From Straminergon stramineum (Eukaryota > Streptophyta > Bryopsida > Hypnales > Calliergonaceae), in the NCBI GenBank assembly GCA_963920665.1, contig OY987263.1, forward strand, positions 41,513,218-41,577,217: a stretch of DNA of 64,000 nucleotides, given 5' to 3'. Position numbers and translations under genes: made by a program. Every line of letters starts with the position of its first letter. Within the stretch, counting starts at the first letter, position 1. The notes beneath the pieces were generated by a model. That model saw only the letters and a list, made by a program, of their open reading frames with translations. It searched no databases and was not told the origin of the DNA. Positions 23,601 to 34,800 of this stretch are shown here, piece by piece.

Positions 23601-26552
23601 CTTTTTCTTAGTTTAAATTCTTGCTACTTCCTGCTGCTTGGTTCGCTAATAGATTATGGTGGTCATCTAGTGCTCTGGACAAAGTATGGCACACGCCACT
23701 TGACGACAATTCAGCTAAGAAAATGGAACTGGGCTTCAAGCAGCTTGCAGGGGACCGCGCCGTTGGTCGCACAATTTTGAAGGAAGGAAGTCGCACCATA
23801 GAAGGTAATCAATCCAGCTGTTGGTGTCTAGTATCAGTTTACAGAATTCAACTTTTAGACATGTCTGTTGATCGAGCCATGCTGAATGCTCTTCTGGACT
23901 GCTCCTTTGCTTGTAAATAGTCAGGCAAGATCTCATTGCACTAAGAGCTCTCATCAGAATCCGTGGTCTCCAGCAATATTCTACACCCGGCCTTTTCTTA
24001 AACAACATAAAGAGGGTCCTAGGTAAGAGTGTTTCGTAAAATTAATGTATCATGTGATGAATGGCAGTTCCGAAAGCGGCTGGAGGTGTAGCAGCATTTA
24101 CATTCAAGGAGCTTTGTGGTACCGCGAAGGGAGCAGCAGACTATCTTGCAATTGCGTCCTCGTTTCACACGATTTTCATATCAGGCATCCCACGCCTGAC
24201 TAGGATCCACTCCGAGCTTGTACGCACCAACCACTTCATACTCCAGTAGCTTCTTTTCCGAGTCCGCCACTTTTCCTGATATTTCTCAGAAACTTTGAAT
24301 ACATGGACCCCAGTAATCCTTCTGGACAATCTTCCCCAGAAGTTTGAAACAGGCAAATGCCATTTTACTACGATAGTGTCAAGATTTTCAGGTAGTACTA
24401 ATTGTCATAATAAAAATTCTACAATTTTTTCAAATGGTAATCATGGTACACAAGATTATCAGGCCGCCATAGTTTTCTGAAAATTCGGAAGGTTAACTGA
24501 AAGACATAACAGTCAATGCCGCCCTCGCCATGCATGCCCCGTAAAATTTAATTCTGTTCGATTATTTGTATCATCATGCAGTGAATTTCTTGTGAACAAC
24601 TGTGCCATTTTACTATACCCCAACTAGACTGTAGATTATAACCTGGAATTTATTGTTGCAGGCAAGAAGGTTCATCACTCTGGTGGATGTTTTCTACGAG
24701 CAGGTACATTTACTGAACTTCTAAAGGCCTGGCTGTCCTAGTCAAGTCATTTTCATGTCCTAGACGAGGGCAATACATGTTAAGACTCGAGCAGCATATG
24801 AATAAGGACTTGTCTTTTCTTAGTTCTTGTTTACTCTGACCTCATTAAAAACTGCAAATAAGCCGTGTTTTCTTGAATAAATCTCATTAGAACTTTTCTT
24901 TCCATAAAGAACATAAAGGGTCTAAGATCAAGATTAGCTCTGGGGATGAAGTAGCCGGAGGCTCTAACCGCTTGAGTGGAGGACTATTACTTAGTGAGAA
25001 TTGATGATTCCGGGTTAAACACTAGGCTGAAATTGATTTTAGTCAGGCTTTCGTACTAAAATGGGGGCTAAAACCAGTAAACCACCCTCTTTAGCCTGGT
25101 CTAAACTCCACAATCTTCACAATAAAAAAATTATGAAACTTTTATGCATACACTGGAAAGTCAATTTATTTCAGTCTAATTCATCAGGAAATTGTCTTCA
25201 AACTAATGCAGCAGAGGCAAGGATCTCACTACTGGATCTTGTCCTTGTAGAAAGTGAAAGTGATTGTAAGCGCAGAAACTGATCCTAGCGGTTTATATCA
25301 ACCCAGGTAAGCTGTAATCAGTTAAATTTTATATTTGGTTCTGATTTCTGTTCTCCGGCTTGTTTGTTGCCTTCATCTATAACTGTAACAACTGTTGCCA
25401 GTACTCTAACTTTCCACCCCCATTCCCCTAACTCGTCTTCGTTCTATATTAGGTGAATGGGAGGGTCGGTGTACGTGAAATGATAATCTCTAGTTTATAG
25501 AGGCCTAGAGTTTGAAGAGGGCATGTTATGGCAGGGCAGAGGATTCTGCAGCAAAAGGAAAAGCGGACGCCGGCTTCCCCTCAGCAGGGTCAAAATACGT
25601 GGAGAGTGATGAGGAGTTCGCGTTTGCACGAACCGTGTCGAGGTTGAACCATATGCAGACTAGTGATTACCTCTCTAGTGCATGGGCTGATCCTGGCAAG
25701 GCCTTTATCTGCCACCTTGAGAGCTCAACGCTACAAGAAGGCGATTTAAGAAGGTGAGTTCACACCCTGCATCTATAGAATTGGAGCCATTTCAAGCCAA
25801 GTAGTTGTAGCAGAAAAGTCTCATACCTTGTCTACTGTCAAATAAAATCGAAGGCCTATAAGCACAGCACTTGCAAACCATCGGCGGTGGTGTAATTGCT
25901 AGAGATACGTGAAGGGCGTAGCCCTGTGAGGTGTCAAAGCCACGGATACGCGAGAGCTTGTTAGATGGCATAATTAGACACCATGCCAAGTTCTACTCAA
26001 TCGAGAATGTCCAAATCTGTACTTTTTGGGTGATTTAAGGGTTTAGAATGAGGAGAAGGATTATGAGTTATAACCCTCTTCTGACTAGCTAATAAGGCTG
26101 TGGACAAGGCTGACACATTTGCCTTGAACCCCATACTTTGCATTCTGTTTAGAGAGTATGCGTACTTGAAACAGCTTCTAATCTGTTACTAGTGTTGGGT
26201 GTGAAGGGTATGGGACCGTTATAACGTAGATTCAGACCACAAACTGAGTAAGGATGAACTTCTGTTGATGATGGAGGATCTCACTGAAATCAAATCAGGC
26301 CATAGATACGTGCCATCGGTATGTAATTTATCTTTTGGAACTGTAATCATGGATTCTACTACAAATTCAATTCGATTCAATTATTCAGTATGTGTTGTTG
26401 AACATTGTTATTTAACAAAACCACAAGCGTCAATGCAGGAATTGGTGGACGATATGTACAAGAAGTTAGATGCCAATAGTGATGGGATTGTAGTCTGGAC
26501 GGAGTTCCGTGATTATTTTCTGCGTTATGGCCTTCAAGTGCAAGCGGTTTAA
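20609..26552 (+). CDS. AFG1-like mitochondrial AAA ATPase with C-terminal EF-hand pair (12 exons)
   Basis: Exons: 20609-20931, 21354-21479, 22462-22567, 22953-23054, 23392-23525, 23653-23804, 24068-24219, 24662-24703, 25175-25240, 25509-25753, 26207-26318, 26439-26552; about 557 residues. AFG1/LACE1 proteins are matrix-side mitochondrial ATPases that help degrade respiratory-chain subunits. Landmarks: PLDAYHQLV start of the domain (~52), Walker A GGVGTGKS (113-120), HFHQFMLDIHKR, Walker B LLCFDEFQ (178-185), sensor ASSNRAP (N214), FTFKELC and GAADYLAIA, ARRFITLVD, and EFAFARTVSRLNHMQT. The basic N-terminus (MRQWIRAQHS...) could be a mitochondrial presequence; another ATG in a different frame (20617) cannot feed the domain. 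Unusually, residues ~489-500 and 531-542 are EF-hand loops (N-x-D-x-D...E; DANSDGIVVWTE), suggesting calcium control. All exon phases agree except exon 9 to 10, where only weak donors keep the frame. Confidence 0.88.
26207..26552 (+). other. EF-hand-encoding exons 11 and 12 of the AFG1-like gene
   Basis: Exon 11 encodes the loop NVDSDHKLSKDE (positions 1, 3, 5 and 12 suited to calcium; H replaces the usual G at position 6). Exon 12 encodes DANSDGIVVWTE followed by F, a textbook loop with G at 6 and E at 12. Spacing of about 42 residues between loops fits a paired EF-hand lobe. Phases link them to exon 10 (phase 2, then phase 0), so they appear to be one reading frame with the ATPase. Confidence 0.75.
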
Positions 26553-27381
26553 CAAGGCACGCAATAGAATTCTTTCTCTTGCGGGTGTGAATTCCCACTT
26601 TTGAATTGTTGCATCATTTCAGACATGTAATGAAGTCACCAACTACTGTGACACACCAGCAGAGTGAAGGATTGTTTGGTTTGTTGGACCTGTTGTAAAG
26701 AAGTATTAACTGTTAGTAAGAAACTGTAGGGATTATAAAAACAGTGGCAGAATTTTGGCATCAAGTTGCTAGTGCATTGTTGTTTGTTAAATTTCATATT
26801 GTGATTGTTATTTTATTTAGTTTTCTAAGATTGTGAAGTACGTTGCATGCTACAATTTTATGTTAACTTAATATTTTATTACTTTTTTGGATCATTCTTA
26901 TAAAATGTCTATCAATGTAAACTTTCAAACATACACTCTCTATTGCTTAATTGAGTATCATGTCACCTTTGGTGGAAATTTGAAAACTAAAGGAAAAGTT
27001 AAGTTTGTTACACTTCATTTTCACAGTATCAACACTTCTGGTGCTTGGACATATTATTCTAAAATCTGCATTTGCAAGCTTTATACGTCAATTGAAGGCC
27101 TTCATGTACACTACACAGCATGTTCACCTATCAAAGTTTCAAAGTCATTTCTAAAATTTGTTAAAAAGAAATTATCTTATGATTTCTCATTGATTCTTTA
27201 TGAAGAGCATTGGAAATAAGATTGTTTTTTTTTATTCAGTTTGTTTTGGGAGAGTTCATTGAATTTGTTTGCTGCGGATAATATTCAAATCTTCTATCAT
27301 AGACACACACTTGACAACATGCTGAAAACTCAAATCGAATGAAGTTATATTGAATTTTATGCTCTTTTTTGTTCAATCTTA
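26553..27381. other. 3' flank of AFG1-like gene, no further gene seen
   Basis: Probably 3' untranslated region and terminator-proximal sequence, then AT-rich DNA. A frame at 26887-27219 resembles no known protein. Confidence 0.4.
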
Positions 27382-27955
27382 ACCCCTAAATGCTTGAGGC
27401 ACCAAATGTTGACAAAACTTTGAAGTTAAATAAAACCTAACCAAGTTGCTATTTTTAGTAGTTTATATTTTTGAAAAATTTCTTTTTGAAATCTAGTTTT
27501 AGCATCAAATGTTTGATTTTGAAAATGATTGATTATGGTTTTTCTATTCAAGATCTTGTGCAAGGGTGAAAAAAAAATCATAGCAAAAATTCATTTACAA
27601 AAAATTGTAGAGTAGATTTTGAGAAGTCGTAAATTGATTGGTTATGCATGTTTTGCCCTTTTAACCTTGTACTTTTTTGGTGAAGAACTTTTTAGTTTTG
27701 ACATGTGAAAAGAGGATTGAAAGACTTCAAATCACTTACACATTTTTACTACCCTCATGATCAAACATTATAATCTTTCAATCCAAAAGTCATATTGTTG
27801 TGTTTTCTTTTCCCATATGTTCTCCAACATGCCTACTTTGAATTTGTATGGTTACAATTCAAAAAGAATTGATAAAACTTATCAAAATGTTGGCTTCTTG
27901 TTCAATTTAGAGCAAATTCCAAGAAGTTCAGAAAAGGCCTTGGGCATTTAGGTGT
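27382..27955. mobile_element. T1 inverted-repeat element, copy 3 (574 bp)
   Basis: Left end ACCCCTAAATGCTTGAGGC and inverted right end ACACCTAAATGC-CAAGGC, beside TA at 27380-27381 and 27956-27957. A related core phrase, TATAATCTTTCAATCCAAAAGT, lies near 27770. No transposase frame. Confidence 0.65.
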
Positions 27956-27980
27956 TAAATTTTCTATGTGAGATGAATTA

Positions 27981-28856
27981 AACCCTAAAGTCCGAAGGCT
28001 CTTTTCCATTAAAAAGCATTCCAATTTTCCATTTCTAGTGCAAAGATAAAAAATATGAAAAACATACATTTGTGCATATCTAAGTGTAGGATCTTTCAAA
28101 AAAATAGTATGAAAATGTTTGGAACAAATTTCAAAAACCTTGACTACTTAATTTGCAAAATATTTGCATTTAAATTAAAGAAGATGTCCTTTTTGGCCCC
28201 CTTGACAAACTAGACTATAAGACATTAAATCCCCTTACCTTAAAATTGTTGTATAATTTAAGATTTCGAATTCGAATTTTTTTATTTTAGAAAATTGAGA
28301 TGAGAGTCTAGGGAAACAAACTCCAAAAGAAAAACAAGATTTTTATTGATTAAAAAATTATTAAGTTGTAGATATGAGATTGAAGAAGAAAAAAATTGTG
28401 AAGAGTTTTAAGATGGAATTGAAACATACTAATTCTAATAGTGAGGGTGTTTTAGCAAGTATATCGAACCATGTGGAACTTCTTTTTTTGAAAACTAATT
28501 TGCTAAGATTACCCCCCAAAACAAGATGCTCTACAACTTTCACATTGCTTATCCAAAAAGAATGAATCAAATCTTTCTACACAAAGAAATTTTAATCTAT
28601 GAAAAAATAATTCTTTTTAAAAAATGTCTCAATTTTTTTGTTTATATTTGCCTATGTTTTTCCTTGTTTTTTTGGTTAGGATGGTATAACTTTTTTTCAT
28701 CCTCACTTAGTGAAATAAAAATTAAATTCCCCAAAAGCAAATCATTTCTCTTATCTTGAAAAAAAAGTTTCCAAAAATTATGAGAAAAATTGAGATCATA
28801 GGATCCTACTTGAACCCTCAAGAGTCCCTTGAGGGAACTCTTCAAACTTTAGGGGG
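27981..28856. mobile_element. T1 inverted-repeat element, copy 4 (876 bp)
   Basis: Left end AACCCTAAAGTCCGAAG, inverted right end CCCCCTAAAGTTTGAAG, with TA at 27979-27980 and 28857-28858. It begins only 24 bp after copy 3. The core CTACAACTTTCACATTGC, then AAAGAATGAATCAAATC, occurs at about 28530-28572 and aligns with the core of copy 1. A subterminal palindrome (AGTCCCTTGAGGGAACT) lies near 28820-28838. Confidence 0.65.
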
Positions 28857-28858
28857 TA

Positions 28859-29108
28859 GTGCAATGGTTTGGAGAATCAAGAAAACTACATTTGCATTCC
28901 AAGAGAAGCAATGTGATTTTATTTTGACCATTTGTAAAGTATTTTTGTTTTTTCAATAATGAGTTGACCAAATAAATAAGAATTATCCCCTATTTTCACT
29001 CTCTACTAGAAAAATAAAATTTGTGAATACAACAATTCCAAATACCATTCCAAATACTGTAAATACTATGCAACGACCAAAGGGACGGCAATGGGATACC
29101 CTACTTTA
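28859..29108. other. Spacer between T1 copies 4 and 5
   Basis: AT-rich, with no gene and no identified repeat. Confidence 0.4.
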
Positions 29109-29917
29109 ACCCCTAATTGCCTAGTTGACCATATATGGTCGATCTGAAATTTCAGACCCATTTCTGTGTTTGCAGTTAAATTCCTGTGACCGGTTTAAAT
29201 ATTTTTTGGGGCAATTTTGAGGGTTAACTACGGAATTTCTTTATTTTTCATTCAGAAAAGTACATATATAATTATTGAGAGATCTTCAAAGGCATATGTG
29301 TACTAAAAGTGGAGTGTAAAGCTTACTAATTTTACTTCATTTCCCGGCTTTATGTAAAGCTTGGCAATTTCATTTGATTTGAGATCTAAGAGATTGTACT
29401 TATCCATTTGCTTTGAAAATGGTCCCAATGAAAATTTTAAAGTCTTTTCATGATTTTCACCATTGAAAATTTCAATATACAAGTGTTTATTTGAAGCTAT
29501 TTGCAATTTCTACTATGAAACAAAAATTGCATTTCAGCAACTGCAAGGTGGATTGTGGGTAATGAGTTTGATGTTTTTTCATTTGAAATTAAGTTTTTTG
29601 GAAGTGCATTTTAGTGTGCTAATACTATTTGAAGTTGTTCATGTTACCTCCAATCCTAAAAAACATTTATATGCAAATATTTGAAACATTGTGGACAAGG
29701 ACAATATAGTAAAAATAGGAAATGTATGTTTCCCTTGGTATAATCTCACAATTCCTTAGAAAATTTGCACTCAAAATTGGTGTGGATACTCATAAACAAG
29801 CTCTATTAACATCTATATAGTTAGACTTGGAAAAAAACACAATTTGGGGATAACTATAAGCCAATGCTCTTTTTTCATAGTCAAAATACACTTGAAAAGG
29901 CTTAGGAATTTAGGGGT
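29109..29917. mobile_element. T1 inverted-repeat element, copy 5 (809 bp)
   Basis: Left end ACCCCTAATTGCCTA and inverted right end ACCCCTAAATTCCTA, flanked by TA at 29107-29108 and 29918-29919. The internal sequence lacks a clear copy of the core phrase, so it may be a diverged member or a different subfamily. Confidence 0.6.
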
Positions 29918-29919
29918 TA

Positions 29920-30894
29920 ACCCCTCACTGCCGGAGGGGACGAAAAGTGTCCTCTCATAGTCTGGCAGTAAAATTCAAAGTGCTGTAACTTTTGCATCCA
30001 ATGTCCGAATTCAATAAAACTTGTTGTTAAAGTTGCGCATATTAGTGTAGTTTGAGTGGTATAATTTTCAGATCAATCCAAGATGTACTGAGTTTTTAAG
30101 AGCCATTCGAAGTTCACAGGTTCAATTTGAGTTCACCTCACTACATTCTGATGGCTGCAACTTTGGGGGTTTGTATCTTTCTCATTAAATGTTCGTTTTC
30201 AATAAAAAATTGTTGGATTTTGTTTCCAATAAAGCCTAGTTATTGTGGTAAAATTTTCATGTCAATCCAAGTTGTTTTGAATGTTTGGGAGCAATTCGAA
30301 GTTCAAAATTCAGACATTTTTGCATTACAATGAACTTCGGCGGCTTATAACTTCTTCATACATGGTCCGTTTTCAATAATTTTTGTTGGAAAAGTTTTGC
30401 ATACTAGTCTTGTTTATAAGATTAAAATTTCATATGAATCCAAGAGGTTATGAGTGACTGAGAAGCATTTTAGTAGAGGGAGGTTCAAACATAGATGTGA
30501 TTTTTCGCTACTTTTTTCACTGTTTTTTGACATTTCAAAACAATTTTGCAAGCACAATGAGTCAATTGAATGAGATTTTTTTTCACCAAAGTGTTTGTCT
30601 TTTGGTTTGAATCACTTTGTAGTTTAAATTTTTTTCATTTGAGTAGGTTTAGAAATTGAATTTCACCTCCAAATGTGTTTTTAAGAAAATTTCAGCATCT
30701 TTTTTCAGCACTAAAACATTATAATCTTTCAATCTATACGGTCAAATGACCCCAAATTGTTGTCACACCATCTCCAACATTCACACTACAATATTGTACG
30801 GTTGAGATTTTCATACCTCACTGAGATTTAGACTTATAGGACTTGAAAAGCAAGTCAGCTTTTACACATGTTTGGACTTCAGGCGATGAGGGGT
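29920..30894. mobile_element. T1 inverted-repeat element, copy 6 (975 bp), abutting copy 5
   Basis: Left end ACCCCTCACTGCC and inverted right end ACCCCTCATCGCC, TA at 29918-29919 and 30895-30896. It shares the single TA of copy 5, producing the palindromic junction AGGGGTTAACCCCT. Inside, an array of ~180 bp units (29975-30480) repeats GTAACTTTTGCATC/GCAACTTTG/ATAACTTCTTCATA followed by TCCGTTTTCAATAA. A GAGGGGAC...GTGTCCTCTC palindrome lies just inside the left end. Confidence 0.65.
29975..30480 (+). repeat. Three degenerate ~180 bp tandem units
   Basis: CCGAATTCAATAA (30005), TCGTTTTCAATAA (30193) and CCGTTTTCAATAA (30367) mark successive units; each is followed ~70 bp later by TTTTCA-ATCAATCCAAG-type sequence and ~120 bp later by TTCGAAGTTCA in the first two. 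Confidence 0.6.
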
Positions 30895-31862
30895 TAATGT
30901 TCATCTCCAATGGGAACGGCATTGTAGGCCGGACCGGGTCGCGCGAGCACGGGCACCCGCGCCGCAAGCTATCGAGGGCCCACACCACGGTCATACCGTC
31001 CGACCACCGGTAATAGGGGAAAACCGCGGCGCGTCTCTCTCCTTCGCGCCATTCTCCTCTCTGGCATCCACTCCAGTTCACTTCGCTCGTCACCAGCAAG
31101 CAATCCATGGCCGTCCCCTGTCCCACGGCATTCAAATGTATGCTACTGATGACTACCCCGCCATTTGACTTTCCATCTCTCTTGTCCTCCACCTCGCGCG
31201 CACCGACACTTCACCGCTTTCCGTTTCTGGAAGGTCCACTTCGATTGCGCTTTCGTTCCTGTGGAATTTGAATTTGAATCATTTCAGGTCGTGTCGTCGT
31301 TAGGGTTTGTTCGATTGTCCATTCAGCAATTTTTGGTTTTGCAAGTGTTTAGTTGCGGTGCAGTGAGTATTGAGAGACGGTGAGGTTCTGTAGTTAGGCT
31401 CACGGTGTTTTCTATCTGTGATATGCTTGATTGGCGCGACTCTGTGGTGCTTTGAGACTTTTTGTGTTTTGGTTGTGCGTGCTCATGTCTTAGAAGTAGA
31501 GTCTTGATGAGCGTTTGTGCAGTGCAGTGTAATCTCTTCCCGATCTTTTAAGTGTCATGTCTTAGGATTTTTGATGAAATGATCGCATCTCACCGCGACG
31601 CTTGGCTCTGTATCCATCGGTCCCCGAACACGTAATGCGAAATTGAGTGAGCAGGTTTTCTATTTCAGGACTTGGATCTCACGCTGTTCGGTGTGCAGGA
31701 TGCTGGAATTGGACGGAGGGACAACGACAGTCACCTCAGTTGCTTGGTTATTAGGGAGCAACGGCATGCTTCTCTACTTACTAGGGCGAAGGGAAACGAC
31801 GTGAAACGTTAATAGAGAGGCATGGATGAAATTAGTGTTGAGCTTGTGCTGTGAACCAAAAA
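30895..31862 (+). promoter_or_regulatory. GC-rich upstream region of FIGL1
   Basis: Composition jumps to CpG-rich DNA right after T1 copy 6 and stays balanced up to the FIGL1 start, as expected for a promoter and leader. No clear TATA box is visible; a broad TATA-less promoter is plausible. A minus-strand frame (30818-31192) resembles nothing known. Confidence 0.4.
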
Positions 31863-34800
31863 ATGGGGAAAACACAAGCGGAGACCGCTGTGGTTGTTGA
31901 TCTCACCAAGGGAAAAGTGCAGCAGAAGATTCACAGGTTGCATTCGCTTCTTTTCGGTGTAGATGCAGCCTTTAACAGAGGGGACGCAGAGACTGCCCTA
32001 GGCCTTGGTCTTCGATTGCTCGGATTCTTGGAGAGTGAATGCGAAACAGCTGAGGATGTAACATATATTGAGCCGATTAAGAAGCAGGTGCTGGAAAAGA
32101 TTGGAGCTGCCAACCTGGAAACACAAGTTGACAGGTGTGTTATTTCAATATGCGGCATTGCACGAGCCAGTCAGATATGTGTTAAGAGATTAAACTTAGT
32201 GCCTGGTTTTACCGTAGTGAAGGGCGATGATAAATTATATTCGGGGGTAAATCGATAAGCACGTTACGGAATCAAACTCTCTGATCTTAACTCTAGTTTT
32301 TACGCTCATTTACTATAACGGCATTGATCACCAGAGAGTGTAGAGTTGTGAATCTGCACTTCTTGATTGATAAGTGGACAGTGTTCGGTAGTTTCTTAAT
32401 ATGAGCTTCAAGTTCCTGCCTGTAGGGGTCGATATAACGAGGGTTCGTTACACTTTTAATCATTTTTTCCTAATGTACGACGTTGAGGTTTTCTAGAGGT
32501 AATCACCTGATCCTTCTGGCCCGCTTGCGTTTTGTAATTGAACAGGGCATACTATCCTTTTTAGGGATGGGCAATTCATGATCTTTGCTTCTATCAGAAT
32601 TGTTTCGTTCCTGCAATCTTACCGAATTTCGGTTGTTTTGGTACTCCGACAGGGTAGCACTGGAACAAGCTAATGCTTCTCCTGGATTCAAGTTTCGGCA
32701 GGGTAAAGCTGTAGATATCGAGAAAATCAAGAACGCAAAATTTTACCGAGCCTTTGTGCAGAGATCAAGGCCTGAGGGCATTGCAGTAAGTTCTTGATTT
32801 TTTCATTTTTCTCAGACGTACACCTTGTACTATTGTGCTTCTTCAACTTGTGTAGTTTATTCCAAATACTGTTTGCTAATTTCCGCGTTACAGTGTTTCA
32901 TAATCCACATAAAATTTAGAGCACGCTCATTGGCAAAATATTTCATGTGCGACATTTGGTGACGTTGGCAGGCGCAGTGCAGCACAAAGGATATATCAAA
33001 CTCTCTTGTGTCTGAGGTGAAAACTCCAACAATGGGAGGTTCGTATCAGGCTGGATATTGTGAAAGGAAAGAAGAGGCTGATGTTTTAAGGTCCAGTAAA
33101 GGATTGATGCAGTCTAGGCTCACATCTCTCTATACTCATGGGCAACAAAAGGGTATCGAAATTGCCCCTTGCGTGGAAGGTAGGATGGCAATCTCATTTG
33201 GGCTAATGACTTGGTACCTTCCTTTATTCTTTAGCTTAGTGTTATAGTGGTTATTGCCTTACTTTCTTAATCTTCTGCTTATCCGAAGTAACATATGCAA
33301 GGAATTTTGACTTCGCGCACCCATACTTTTTCAGGATAAGTACCTCCTGGATGATGAATGATGAAGTTCGCAATATTCTTAGCATGTACAGCTTGTGGCG
33401 AACTTTCACTTTAAGTATCTCTATCATATGTGTTGCAGATGTTAGTTTACCAGAGCCTGCTCCAAAATCAAATTATATTGCGGCTTCCTTTCCTACAGCT
33501 GGACCATACCGCCGGCTAACGACAGAAATCAAAGACAAGGATCGTTCACCCTCTCCTGAACCGGAAGAAAAGATTAATCCTTACAGTTTTAACCGCAAAA
33601 GACCAAGCAATCCGTACGGAGCTAAGAGGAAGCCTGAGAAGTTCAAGAAGTCGTTCAGGGAAGCCACTAAGGATGAGATAAGCACTGACGATGATTCTCC
33701 GAATGAACCTCCACCAGTTAGCTTTGTTACTGCAAAGCAAAAATTGGTGCGTCCCCATGAGAATTTAAATCGTAAATGCGAATGGAGTATTACACTCATG
33801 ACTCAGCCAATTCTTGCTCTATTCATGAACGTTAATCGCGTGCACTAGTTTAACTTAGCGGTTAAGCTCATGTTGAATCATGTAACACTTCGATGAAGGA
33901 AGAATGATCTTGATGCTATCTAATTTCATCGAAGGCCCTGAGATTTGGATATAACTTACTCTTTTATTTTCCTTGTATGTGGGCGAAAGTTGGTTGAAGT
34001 AGCTTAATCCAGTGATCGTGGAACCATCCTCTTTTGGGTTTGGCAGGCATTGGACCAAGCCAAAAAGAATGGGGGAGCACCTACGTCGAATTCTTATCAA
34101 AATGGACCGAGTACCTCCGCTGCTCCCCGACCGCCCGGGAAGACTTTAGGGATGTCAAGACGTGGAGTTCGTGGCTCTTTCATACCTCCAGTACGAGGTG
34201 GAACTGCAGCCACAGCTGGAGCTGCTGCGGGTGCCGTTTCTATGCCTCGTGGACCTTCTGGAAATAACGGTAGCACTACAGCAGAGGACTCAACTCGAAA
34301 GTGGTGAGCTCTGGAGCAGCTTTTTGTCATGCATGAATTTATGCTCATTTACTGTTCTGACATAAACTCACGGTGAGGCAAATTGTCTATTGCAATCCCT
34401 TCGAAGTTCATGTCAATGTTCCAATAGTTTTAAATGAATTATATGTATGTTTTCTCATCAATCTTTCCTGTGGTATTGCGGGAAGAGTAATGTGATGGTA
34501 GGTTCCCATTTGGTCGTCTTCCCTCAACCTTCCGCTTAAGAATGACAATGTGTAGTTATTTGCCATTCGTTGAATGATCTTCTTACGTTATGGATATGGA
34601 TGTAGCATGGAGCTACTAGCTGGACCAGATGGGGAACTACCTGATAGATTGAAGAACCTGGAGCCTCGTCTTCTGGAACACGTCAGCAACGAAATCATGG
34701 ATCAAGATCCCAATGTTCGATGGGATGATATTGGTAATTAACCTGTGCTACATGACAAACACTAGTTTTATGGATCTTGCATAGTGATGTATGTTACGTA

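Noticed and set aside
30818..31192. 124-codon minus-strand frame upstream of FIGL1, a possible divergent gene
   Set aside because: No recognisable domain, biased composition from the CpG-rich promoter island, and its 3' half runs into the T1 element.
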